Below, one piece after another: positions 18,886 through 28,313 of a stretch of DNA of 64,000 nucleotides. Each line of letters opens with the position of its first letter. Position 1 is the first letter of the stretch. Source of the DNA: Cytophagales bacterium (GTDB taxonomy: Bacteria > Bacteroidota > Bacteroidia > Cytophagales > Cyclobacteriaceae). Made by a program: the position numbers and the translations under genes. The stretch spans positions 1 through 64,000 of the forward strand of contig JANYHW010000178.1 in the NCBI GenBank assembly GCA_025358885.1, in the 5' to 3' direction. Below the pieces are notes generated by a model, which saw only the letters and a program-made list of their open reading frames with translations, was not told the DNA's origin and searched no databases.

Positions 18886-20013
18886 ATGGCAGGACTCTAT
18901 CTACACATTCCATTTTGCAAACAGGCATGTTACTACTGTGACTTCCACTTCTCCACCGACAATCGGTCGCACCGTGAAATGTGTGAAGCCCTCGTTCTTG
19001 AATTGCAACTTCAAAAAAATTACCTGGATAAGCCCCTCCAAACCATATACCTCGGTGGTGGAACTCCGTCCCTCCTCCATCCAAAAGAGCTGGATTTGCT
19101 CTTAAATGCTATTCGTACCCATTATAAGGTTACGCCGACTGCTGAGATTACCCTTGAAGCCAACCCAGACGATTTAACCAGAGAGAAATTGAGCGAGCTC
19201 CGCCTGGCAGGCGTTAACCGGCTAAGCATCGGTATTCAATCATTTACCAACGACATCCTTCGTTTTCTCCATCGTGCCCATGATGCAAATGCAGCCCGCC
19301 AATGTCTTGAAGACACCCGTGCGACCGGCTTTGACAATTTCAGTATCGACCTTATTTACGGGATCCCGGGTCTTACCAAAAAAATCTGGGAGGAGACGTT
19401 GGTGGAGGCACTCGGCTATGAACCCAAACATATTTCATCCTATGCACTCACCATCGAAGACAGAACGGTGTTCGGACATAGGCACAAAAGGGGTAAACTT
19501 CATCCCATGGAAGAAGGGCCAGCAGCCCTTCAATTTGAATTTTTAATGGACATACTCGTTGAGGCTGGTTACGAACATTATGAAATTTCCAACTTCTGCA
19601 AGCCGGGATACCATTCAAAACACAACAGCAGTTACTGGCGTCGATCCCCCTACCTCGGGATTGGTCCCAGTGCTCATTCTTACAATCAAAGCTCACGACA
19701 ATTCAATGTGCGCAACAATGCGCTTTACATCCGATCCATCAAGGAAGGCACCATCCCTTTTGAAATGGAAATCCTGACGCGTGAAAATAAGATCAACGAA
19801 TACATCTTAACCACCTTGCGCACATCATGGGGCTGTGACATGAATTTTCTTAAAAGCGAATTGAATGAAGATCTACTTCAAAGGCATGAACAATACATTT
19901 CGAGATTGATGGTGCAGTCGTTGGCGGTGATTCAAGACGGAACCTTGAAACTAACCCGCAACGGGAAGCTTTTTGCCGACAAGATTGCAGAAGACCTGAT
20001 GGTGCCTGCTTGA
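18886..20013 (+). CDS. hemW: Radical SAM coproporphyrinogen III oxidase-like heme chaperone HemW
   Basis: 375 aa; AGLYLHIPFCKQACYYCDFHF (CxxxCxxC), YLGGGTPSLL, HNSSYWR. Confidence 0.93.
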   Translation: MAGLYLHIPFCKQACYYCDFHFSTDNRSHREMCEALVLELQLQKNYLDKPLQTIYLGGGTPSLLHPKELDLLLNAIRTHYKVTPTAEITLEANPDDLTREKLSELRLAGVNRLSIGIQSFTNDILRFLHRAHDANAARQCLEDTRATGFDNFSIDLIYGIPGLTKKIWEETLVEALGYEPKHISSYALTIEDRTVFGHRHKRGKLHPMEEGPAALQFEFLMDILVEAGYEHYEISNFCKPGYHSKHNSSYWRRSPYLGIGPSAHSYNQSSRQFNVRNNALYIRSIKEGTIPFEMEILTRENKINEYILTTLRTSWGCDMNFLKSELNEDLLQRHEQYISRLMVQSLAVIQDGTLKLTRNGKLFADKIAEDLMVPA

Positions 20014-20062
20014 GCCTTTGGTAGTTGTCGTGAAGGATGTTAATTTCCAACCTTATTGCGCT

Positions 20063-20428
20063 ATGACTTCAGAAGAAAAACGTGTCTACCTGTTGCTGAA
20101 GGCTGTTATCTTCTATTACCATGGTCTCGATCCGGAGGAAAAGGAAGAGTTGGAAGTAGTGTCAAAAAAACTGGAAGCTCCCGAAGAACTCAAGTGGGCG
20201 GTAGACTTTATCGAAAAAGATCAGATTACTTCCTTTGAAAGAGCGAGGTCCTTTCTCAACGACATCATCGGTGACTATACAAAGGAAAAGCGGGTTGACC
20301 TGATCCAAATGGTATGGGAATCCAACAACCTGAAGGGCTATGTAACCGAGATGGAGGCCACAGCCATGCTCAAGTTGGCCAAGGACTGGAAAGTGGAGAA
20401 GGAATTTGTGGAGTTGATATTGAAGTGA
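20063..20428 (+). CDS. Small helical protein, possibly TerB-like
   Basis: ATG at 20063: MTSEEKRVYLLLKAVIFYYHGLDPEEKEELEVV..., follows hemW. Confidence 0.6.
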   Translation: MTSEEKRVYLLLKAVIFYYHGLDPEEKEELEVVSKKLEAPEELKWAVDFIEKDQITSFERARSFLNDIIGDYTKEKRVDLIQMVWESNNLKGYVTEMEATAMLKLAKDWKVEKEFVELILK

Positions 20429-20445
20429 CCGGTTGACCGGAAGTA

Positions 20446-21162
20446 TTACAAACTCATCATATCCTTAAACTTCGCTGCCTGCCGGCGACTGACTTCTACT
20501 TTGTCGCCACCGCGGAGTTTTACCATTAACCCACCGTTGAACCACGGTTCTATACTCTCAACCCAACTCAGGTTTACAATGTGCTTCCTGCTTGCGCGGA
20601 AGAAAGCGCGTTCATCCAGTTTTTCATCCAGTGCGTTCAGGGACTTGTGGATCATGGGGCGGTTTGCATCAAAATACACCTTGATATAATTCCCGTCTGA
20701 TTCAAACAACCGAATATTGGCCAAACTCACAAACCAGCAGCGCTCCCCGTCTTTGACAAATACCTGGTCTTCGAGTCCTAACTTTTGATCGCGTGCACGG
20801 CCGGAGCGAATGCGTTCCTTTTCCTGAATTTTATGTACCGCTTCAGACAATCGCTCTGCTGTGATGGGCTTCAGAAGGTAGTCCAGCGCGCTCACTTCAA
20901 AGGCTTTCAGGGCAAATTCATCATAGGCTGTGGTGAACACTACCAGGGGCACAGTGTCCAGAGATTCCAGCAGCTGAAATCCGGTACGACCAGGCATTTG
21001 GATGTCGAGAAACAACAAATCAGGGTTCAGGTCCGTGATCATTTGTTCCGCCTCGTCAGCATTCTGGGCTTCACCAACAATTTCAATAGAAGGGTGTTCT
21101 TCCAGTAACTTCATCAACTCTTTGCGCGCCAGGCGCTCGTCATCCACGATCAGTGCTTTCAT
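20446..21162 (-). CDS. LytTR-type response regulator
   Basis: 238 aa; MKALIVDDERLARKEL...LLFLDIQMPGRTGFQLL, C-terminal LytTR (HKSLNALDEKL...RASRKHIVNL). Confidence 0.95.
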   Translation of the reverse strand: MKALIVDDERLARKELMKLLEEHPSIEIVGEAQNADEAEQMITDLNPDLLFLDIQMPGRTGFQLLESLDTVPLVVFTTAYDEFALKAFEVSALDYLLKPITAERLSEAVHKIQEKERIRSGRARDQKLGLEDQVFVKDGERCWFVSLANIRLFESDGNYIKVYFDANRPMIHKSLNALDEKLDERAFFRASRKHIVNLSWVESIEPWFNGGLMVKLRGGDKVEVSRRQAAKFKDMMSL

Positions 21163-22214
21163 CTCAAATGCGGTATTTCTATTTCTGTTAAAACAAAAGT
21201 ATTGTTTTCGCTCATAATTATAAATGATGCTTTCTCTCCATAGATCAATTTGAGGCGCTGCTTAGTGTTTTGGAGCCCTAAACCTCCTGCATTTCTTCGG
21301 GCTCCATTGGTATATTGGCCACTGTTGCGAATTTGGATGGTAAGCCGGTCATCATGTACAGCCGTTTTCATTTGAATGATGCCCCCTGCCGTAAGCTTGG
21401 AAATGCCGTGCTTAATTCCGTTTTCCACAAGGGTTTGGATCATCAGGGATGGCACCAGGAAATCCCGGGAGGCCGGATCAATGTCAAATTCTGTCCTGAG
21501 TCGTTCCTCGAATCGAATGCTTTCCAGTCCCAGGTAATCTTTTACAATCTTAAGCTCTTCATCAAATTTGGTAAGGCCCCTTTTTCCAGTAGTCAGGGAG
21601 TTGCGGAGAATATTGGATAACTGGTTGATCGCTTCCTTTGATTTCAACGGATTTTCATCAACAAGAGCACGGATGCTATTGAGGGCATTGAAAATGAAAT
21701 GAGGGTTGAGTTGGGACTTAAGGTTATTCAACTCGATCTCTTTCACGGAAGCTTCCAGTTTCAGGGAGGTGTTGTAGCGTTCAAAGTAGTTATAGATGAA
21801 GTACAGTACGCACCACAAAAAGAAGATCAGCGCATAGATCGCCGTGAGCCCGACAATGTTGCGAATGTCAAAGGCGACTTTGCTATTGAATAGTCCCAGG
21901 GGAAGAGAAATGGGTATTCTTAAAAAATAAAAAATGAGACCAAGCACAAACACACTCACGATTACACGAGGAATCAGGACGGCCATTCCTGCATTTAGCC
22001 AATGCCATCGGGTGATGAGATTTCTGAATACGTGGGTAAGAAGCAGACAGAAGACGGCTTCATAGGTAAGGAATATTACCCTTTGTGTGCTGATACCCTG
22101 GCTGCCTGAAGCGAATACACTAAAAATGATCTGCGTAAAGGCATACAGTGTCCATCCGCCGATTTGCAGCGTCCAGTAAAGCCTTGCCTTATTATTTACC
22201 ATTTTATTGACCAT
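21159..22214 (-). CDS. LytS-type membrane sensor histidine kinase
   Basis: 351 aa; LKSQLNPHFIFNALNSIRAL (His_kinase domain), ENGIKHGI, overlaps the regulator gene by 4 nt. Confidence 0.95.
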   Translation of the reverse strand: MVNKMVNNKARLYWTLQIGGWTLYAFTQIIFSVFASGSQGISTQRVIFLTYEAVFCLLLTHVFRNLITRWHWLNAGMAVLIPRVIVSVFVLGLIFYFLRIPISLPLGLFNSKVAFDIRNIVGLTAIYALIFFLWCVLYFIYNYFERYNTSLKLEASVKEIELNNLKSQLNPHFIFNALNSIRALVDENPLKSKEAINQLSNILRNSLTTGKRGLTKFDEELKIVKDYLGLESIRFEERLRTEFDIDPASRDFLVPSLMIQTLVENGIKHGISKLTAGGIIQMKTAVHDDRLTIQIRNSGQYTNGARRNAGGLGLQNTKQRLKLIYGEKASFIIMSENNTFVLTEIEIPHLR

Positions 22215-22297
22215 CGGGATGGCAAAGTTAGGAAATCAGCAAAGGGAACAAGAATGCACTTTGATGGGCGGCCAAAGGAATGATTTTGGCACGGTTG

Positions 22298-25150
22298 CTA
22301 ATGCAACTCCATCTTTAAGAACTTACCGGTATAGCTGGCAGGATTTTTCGATACCTGTTCCGGGGTGCCGCGCGCAACGATACAGCCACCTTTTTCTCCA
22401 CCTTCAGGACCCAGGTCGATGATCCGGTCGGCAGATTTGATGATGTCCATGTTGTGCTCGATGACAAGGACTGTGTTTCCTTTATTAACCAGCTTTTGCA
22501 ATACGTCAAGCAGGTGAGCAATGTCCTGAAAGTGCAAGCCGGTTGTAGGTTCATCCAATATATATAAAGTCTTGCCGGTATCACGCTTGGAAAGTTCTGT
22601 GGCCAGTTTCACTCGTTGTGCTTCTCCTCCCGACAAGGTGGTGGCGTGCTGACCCAGCGAGATGTAGCCCAGGCCAACGTCATGAAGCGTCTCGATCTTT
22701 CTTAATATTCTTGGTTGATTTTCGAAGAACACAACTGCCTCCTCGACCGTCATGTCGAGCACATCGGAAATCGATTTTCCCTTGAAGCGCACTTCGAGTG
22801 TCTCCCGGTTGTACCGTTTTCCCTTACACGTTTCGCAATTGATATACACATCGGGAAGAAACTCCATTTCTATAAGGCGTAATCCGGCACCTTCACAGGT
22901 CTCGCAGCGACCGCCTTTTACATTAAATGAAAAACGTCCCGGCTTATACCCACGGATTTTTGATTCTGGTAGTTGCGTAAAGAGATCACGAATCTCCGAG
23001 AATACGCCCGTATAAGTTGCAGGATTGGACCTGGGCGTTCGCCCGATTGGAGACTGATCTACCTCAATAACCTTATCAATAAGTTTGAGGCCATCCACCT
23101 TTTTATATGACAAAGGTTCGGCGTGAGCATTGAAAAAATATTTGTTAAGGATGGGAAACAGCGTGTCATGAATAAGGGTGGACTTGCCACTTCCGGAAAC
23201 TCCGGTGATGCAGGTGAATGTGCCAAGGGCAATTTCCAATTCAACATTTTTCAGGTTGTTGCCGGTTGCTCCGGTGAGCACAAGCTTTTCGCCATTCCCA
23301 ACCCTTTTCTCTTTGGAATACGCGATGGAAAGATCCCCGGCCAGGTAACGCGATGTTGTGCTCTTGTTCTTGATAAAATCTTGCGGGGCGCCTGCGGATA
23401 CAATTTGACCGCCATGCCTCCCGGCTCCCGGACCCACGTCAATAATATAGTCTGCTTCAAGCATCATTTCCTTGTCATGCTCCACCACGACGACAGAATT
23501 TCCAAGGTCACGAAGGTCTTTAAGGGCCTTAATGAGCTTCACGTTGTCCCGCGCATGAAGACCAATACTGGGCTCATCGAGGATGTACAGGACACCAACC
23601 AGTTGGGTACCAATCTGGGTTGCTAAGCGAATGCGCTGCGCCTCACCACCACTGAGCGTCCTGAGCGGCCGGTCCAAGTTGAGGTATTCCAAGCCAACAT
23701 CCAGAAGAAATCCAATTCGCTTCCGAATTTCTTTTAATACCTCGGCGGCAATGAACCGCTGCTTTTCGTTGATCCTGCCTTCAAGACCATCAAACCATTT
23801 TTTAAGTTCGAAAATGTCCAGTCTTGCCAACTGTGCAATATTCCGGTTATCGATCTTGAAATGCAGTGACTCTTTCTTGAGCCGGGCACCTTCGCATTCC
23901 GGGCATGTTTTTGTGACCGTAAAATCTTCAGCCCATTTCTTGAGCGCCTCCGATCCATCGTCCCTCTGCTTTTCAAGAAAATTGACGATTCCCTCAAAGC
24001 GGGTGTTCCATTCTGTGCCGGGATATTTCACTGAGGCAACGGCAACGGGCACGTCATCACCATACAGGAGGGTTTTGATGACTTCCTTCGGAATTTCCTT
24101 GATGGCCGTTGTGAGGGAAAGCCTATGTCGCTTCAGGATGGCCTCCACCTTTTTGAATATCCAAATGTCACGGTATTCACCCAAGGGAAGAATCCCTCCG
24201 CGGGCGATGCTTAGCTTTTTGTCCGGAATAACCGAGTCTTCGGTGATTTCCTCCACAATTCCCAGGCCTCCGCAGGTCGGGCAAGCACCGTAGGGAGAGT
24301 TGAAGGAGAAAAGGTTAGGTGCAGGCTCATCATAGGATAATCCCGTCTTGGGGTCCATCAGAAATTTTGAAAAGTGATGCACCTGGCCATTCTCCTCAAG
24401 GAGCATCATGACCCCCTTGCCTTCTTTCAATGACCTGGCCACCGACTGGCTTATCCGGTAGCGGTCCTTCTCATCGGCCACGATGCGGTCAATGACAATT
24501 TCGATGTCATGTATTTTGTATCGGTCTACCTGCATCTTCGCGGTGATCTCCTGCACCTCGCCATCGATGCGCACTTTTGTAAATCCGCCTTTCCTGATCT
24601 GAACAAACAATTCGCGATAGTGTCCTTTTCGTCCCTTTACCACGGGAGCCAGCAAGGTGAGCTTCTTGTCTTTGAAGTGTTGAAAAATTCCATTTACAAT
24701 TTGCTCTTCCGACTGTCGCACCATCTTTTCTCCCGAGAGATAGGAATACGCCTCCGCGGTGCGGGCATAGAGCAGACGCATGAAGTCATAAATTTCCGTC
24801 ACGGTGCCTACCGTGGAGCGGGGATTGCGTGACGTGGTCTTCTGTTCGATGGAGATAACGGGGCTGAGACCATTTATTTTATCAACGTCTGGTCGTTCCA
24901 GGTTGCCAATGAAACTGCGGGCGTACGCTGAAAAGCTCTCCATATATCTTCTTTGTCCTTCTGCGTATAGCGTATCAAAGGCCAAAGATGATTTTCCGCT
25001 CCCGCTAATCCCCGTAATGACTACTAACCTGTTTCTGGGAAATGAGACATTGATGTTTTTGAGGTTGTGTTCCCGTGCCCCAATAACTTCAATAGCATCA
25101 TGGCCTGTCAGATCAGTCGATGTCCTTAAGGTGCTCGTTGCTTTGGCCAT
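22298..25150 (-). CDS. uvrA: UvrABC excinuclease subunit A
   Basis: MAKATSTLRT... (ATG 25150); Walker A GISGSGKSSLAFDTLYAEGQRRY and GVSGSGKSTLIHDTL, two ABC signatures, zinc-finger CxxC motifs. Confidence 0.97.
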   Translation of the reverse strand: MAKATSTLRTSTDLTGHDAIEVIGAREHNLKNINVSFPRNRLVVITGISGSGKSSLAFDTLYAEGQRRYMESFSAYARSFIGNLERPDVDKINGLSPVISIEQKTTSRNPRSTVGTVTEIYDFMRLLYARTAEAYSYLSGEKMVRQSEEQIVNGIFQHFKDKKLTLLAPVVKGRKGHYRELFVQIRKGGFTKVRIDGEVQEITAKMQVDRYKIHDIEIVIDRIVADEKDRYRISQSVARSLKEGKGVMMLLEENGQVHHFSKFLMDPKTGLSYDEPAPNLFSFNSPYGACPTCGGLGIVEEITEDSVIPDKKLSIARGGILPLGEYRDIWIFKKVEAILKRHRLSLTTAIKEIPKEVIKTLLYGDDVPVAVASVKYPGTEWNTRFEGIVNFLEKQRDDGSEALKKWAEDFTVTKTCPECEGARLKKESLHFKIDNRNIAQLARLDIFELKKWFDGLEGRINEKQRFIAAEVLKEIRKRIGFLLDVGLEYLNLDRPLRTLSGGEAQRIRLATQIGTQLVGVLYILDEPSIGLHARDNVKLIKALKDLRDLGNSVVVVEHDKEMMLEADYIIDVGPGAGRHGGQIVSAGAPQDFIKNKSTTSRYLAGDLSIAYSKEKRVGNGEKLVLTGATGNNLKNVELEIALGTFTCITGVSGSGKSTLIHDTLFPILNKYFFNAHAEPLSYKKVDGLKLIDKVIEVDQSPIGRTPRSNPATYTGVFSEIRDLFTQLPESKIRGYKPGRFSFNVKGGRCETCEGAGLRLIEMEFLPDVYINCETCKGKRYNRETLEVRFKGKSISDVLDMTVEEAVVFFENQPRILRKIETLHDVGLGYISLGQHATTLSGGEAQRVKLATELSKRDTGKTLYILDEPTTGLHFQDIAHLLDVLQKLVNKGNTVLVIEHNMDIIKSADRIIDLGPEGGEKGGCIVARGTPEQVSKNPASYTGKFLKMELH

Positions 25151-25514
25151 GAAAAGTATATTTCCGGAAAATCCGCCGGTCAAAAATAGTTTAACAATTC
25201 AGTAACTGCATTGGTTTGGCCACACATTACTTTCTGGTAGCGGCTGGTTTAGCGTTTACATTCAACCTTCCCGGTAAGGTTCAACCGGGTGATTGAACCC
25301 CATGTTCAGGCGACAATCCATATCTTTAAGCATCTCGAAAGACCTTGCCCATTGACCACTTGACTACCGGCAGGCTGGTATCACTACCGCCGATAGGCCT
25401 AATCTACTCTAAGGAAGAAGGCCAAACGGAGTTTTTAGAGATACCTTTAGATGCAAATCCTGCAAAGATGATTCAGATTGGAATGATTCATACAATTCCG
25501 GATAAACAAATTCG

Positions 25515-27455
25515 ATGGTGAGGTACCCGGCCGCAATGATATTTTGCTTTGTGGTCGGAGCAAGCTACAGCCAATCCACCCATTTGATTGACAGCCTGGA
25601 GGCGAACCTGGAGAAATACTCCTCCGATGAAAAGGCCGTTGCACTGTTTACACTCGTTTCTTACTACCAGCGTTCAGACCAGGAGAAAACAAGAAAATTC
25701 AGACTACTGTCTCAAAGATTTTTGCAAGACATCCATCCCAAGGCACAAACCTATGCGCGGATGGTTGAGGGGGTATATTATTCCGGTGTTGGAACACTCG
25801 ACAGTGCTGAATATTGGTTCACCCTTGCCAAGGGAACAGCGCTGAATTCCAATGATCCCATTACCATGGCCAGTATATGCAGCGGGCTTGGCAAGACGCT
25901 CATCTCAGCCGGAAAGGCCAAAGAAGCCGTTTCCAACCTTCTGGAAGGCCTTCGCCTGGTAGACCAGGACCATGACCAGGAGTTTGCCATGAAGATCCGC
26001 ATCAACCTCACCTGGGCATACCTGGAGCTCAAGCGGTACCGCGATGGAGTCAATTTGGGACGACAAAGTCTCATGAAGATGGATTCAAGCCATCAATGGA
26101 TGGCTTTATATCTGTACAACAATATGGCGATATGTTATGGGGCGCTTAACCAGATTGACTCCGCCCGACACTTCGTCAACCTCGGGATCGAGGCATCAGA
26201 AAGGAACCACGATTATCATGGCCTTGCCAATGGGCATTTTATTTTGGGTACAATTTATTCCAATGCAGGTGAGAATGAAATGGCCATCCGTGAATATGAA
26301 CTCGCCAAACCCTTCAGAGAAAAAGTGGGTAACCCCCTCTTCATTGTTTCAGACTTATACACCCTATCCTCCCTGTATCAAAAGACTGGTCATTATGATA
26401 AGGGGGTCAGAACAGGGCTGGAGGCACTGGCGGTAGTAAGGCAACATCATCTCCTCCTGAAATTTGAAAACACCTATCAAGTACTGGCCCTCAATTACGA
26501 AGGCCTGGGTGATTTCAAGCAAGCGAGCCATTATTATCAACTTTGGGCGAACGCAAAAGACAGCGTATATCAAAATGGTAACGCACAAGCCATTGCTGAC
26601 ATGGAGACAAAATATCAAACTGAAAAAAAAGAACAGCAGATAGTATTACAAAATGCAACTATCGCCTTGCAAGAAGCCAACATACAGAGAAACTACATTT
26701 TCATTGCGGGACTTGCCGTAGTTGTGTTGCTGGTGTTGGTCATTCTATTTCTAGTCCGCAGCCGGCAATTAAGGAAACAAGAGACCCTCAGGAAAGAATA
26801 TGAACTTTCCTTGCGCGAGGCATTCATCAGCGCCTCTATCCAATCACAGGAGGGTGAACGGAAACGGTTCGCACAGGATCTGCATGACGGGATGGGGCAG
26901 CTTATTTCCGCTTTACGTTTTATCGTACTCAGGAGAGATGACATTTCACCAGAAAGAAATGAAGAACGGCTGTCGAAGGCAGAGGAGATTATGGATTCAA
27001 TGCACCGTGAAATCCGGGGCGTCGCCTTCAACCTCATGCCACAGGTACTGATCAAGAGTGGGTTGGTGCCAGCCCTGCAGGAAATGGCTGCCAGGGTAAG
27101 CAGCACCGGTCAGGTGAAGATCGGGGTCAACAGTTACGACTTGTCAGGCCGACTTGAGGAAATACAGGAAATTTCCCTTTACCGCGTTACACAAGAGTGG
27201 ATAAATAATGTACTTAAGTATGCAAATGCCACTTCGATACAGTTACAGCTGGTTGCCCATGAACGTGAGATTACCATCACCTTGGAAGATGATGGCGAGG
27301 GATTTGACAAAAGGGTCTTGGGGGATTCGCCAGGAAATGGCTGGAAGAACATTCTGTCAAGGCTATACCTTATAAAGGCAGCAGCGGAAATTGATACACA
27401 GCCTGGTAGACGAGGTACCACCTTTATTGTCACCGTTCCGCTGGTCAGACAATAA
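25515..27455 (+). CDS. TPR sensor histidine kinase (HisKA_3/NarX type), orphan
   Basis: 646 aa; TPR N-terminal half, single TM, EGERKRFAQDLHDGMGQLISALRF H-box, LEDDGEGFD ATPase. Confidence 0.9.
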   Translation: MVRYPAAMIFCFVVGASYSQSTHLIDSLEANLEKYSSDEKAVALFTLVSYYQRSDQEKTRKFRLLSQRFLQDIHPKAQTYARMVEGVYYSGVGTLDSAEYWFTLAKGTALNSNDPITMASICSGLGKTLISAGKAKEAVSNLLEGLRLVDQDHDQEFAMKIRINLTWAYLELKRYRDGVNLGRQSLMKMDSSHQWMALYLYNNMAICYGALNQIDSARHFVNLGIEASERNHDYHGLANGHFILGTIYSNAGENEMAIREYELAKPFREKVGNPLFIVSDLYTLSSLYQKTGHYDKGVRTGLEALAVVRQHHLLLKFENTYQVLALNYEGLGDFKQASHYYQLWANAKDSVYQNGNAQAIADMETKYQTEKKEQQIVLQNATIALQEANIQRNYIFIAGLAVVVLLVLVILFLVRSRQLRKQETLRKEYELSLREAFISASIQSQEGERKRFAQDLHDGMGQLISALRFIVLRRDDISPERNEERLSKAEEIMDSMHREIRGVAFNLMPQVLIKSGLVPALQEMAARVSSTGQVKIGVNSYDLSGRLEEIQEISLYRVTQEWINNVLKYANATSIQLQLVAHEREITITLEDDGEGFDKRVLGDSPGNGWKNILSRLYLIKAAAEIDTQPGRRGTTFIVTVPLVRQ

Positions 27456-27458
27456 AGT

Positions 27459-28196
27459 TCAGGTCTTAATGAGAAATCGCTCAAGGTCCTTGAGCTTGAG
27501 AATTCCTTCATAGAATGCCTTTCCGAAGATCACGGCAAAGACGCCCATGTCATTCAGTCGCTGAATATCATCTACCCCCCGAACACCCCCGCTGGCAAGA
27601 ATCTTAAGGTCAGGGAATGTGTCCATTATTTCCTGGTAGAAAGGAAAGTCTGGTCCTTCCAAAACACCATCGCGGGAGATGTCTGTGCACTTGGCGTACT
27701 TCAAGCCTCGATCATAAAAAAATCGCAGGTGCTCAAAAAGAGTAAGGTCAGATTTTTTGAGCCAGCCCCGAAAAGCAACTTGTTTGGTTTTGATATCCGT
27801 TACGTCAGCACTCAGGGTAATTTTCTCACGCCCAAACGACACCACCCAAGAGGCAAATAACTCCGGGTTTGTAATGGCTATGCTGGAGGCCGTGATATAG
27901 TCTGCACCATATTCATAGGCACTACTGATATCACCATCTGTACTTATTCCTCCGGTAAAATCTATTTTGAGATCTGTATGGTTGGCCATGGCCTCCAGGA
28001 CATGAAAGTTCTTGGGGCTACCGCGTTCAGCACCATCCAGATCCACAAGGTGAACAACGTCAATTCCGTGGTCCTCGAAGCGCTTGGCCAAGTCCAACGG
28101 ATTTTCGTCGTAAGCCTTCTCACTGGCGGGATCGCCCTTGCGCATCTTGACTACTTTGCCCCGCCGGATAGCGATGGAGGGTATTATCTGAATCAT
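27459..28196 (-). CDS. HisA/HisF-superfamily protein, divergent HisA homologue
   Basis: 245 aa; (b/a)8 barrel with VHLVDLDGAERG, FTGGIST, TDISRDGVLEGPD, ASGGVRGVDD; N-terminus IIPSIAIRRGKVVKMRKGD. Confidence 0.85.
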   Translation of the reverse strand: MIQIIPSIAIRRGKVVKMRKGDPASEKAYDENPLDLAKRFEDHGIDVVHLVDLDGAERGSPKNFHVLEAMANHTDLKIDFTGGISTDGDISSAYEYGADYITASSIAITNPELFASWVVSFGREKITLSADVTDIKTKQVAFRGWLKKSDLTLFEHLRFFYDRGLKYAKCTDISRDGVLEGPDFPFYQEIMDTFPDLKILASGGVRGVDDIQRLNDMGVFAVIFGKAFYEGILKLKDLERFLIKT

Positions 28197-28313
28197 TGTC
28201 CTAAACTAATGCAAATTTTCAAGTCGTAGAAAGTTTCAAGTCAAATTTCAAAATCCCTAACATGATTGGCAATCGTTTTGCACGCTATGCAGAGCTTTTC
28301 GTTATTTTTAGAT

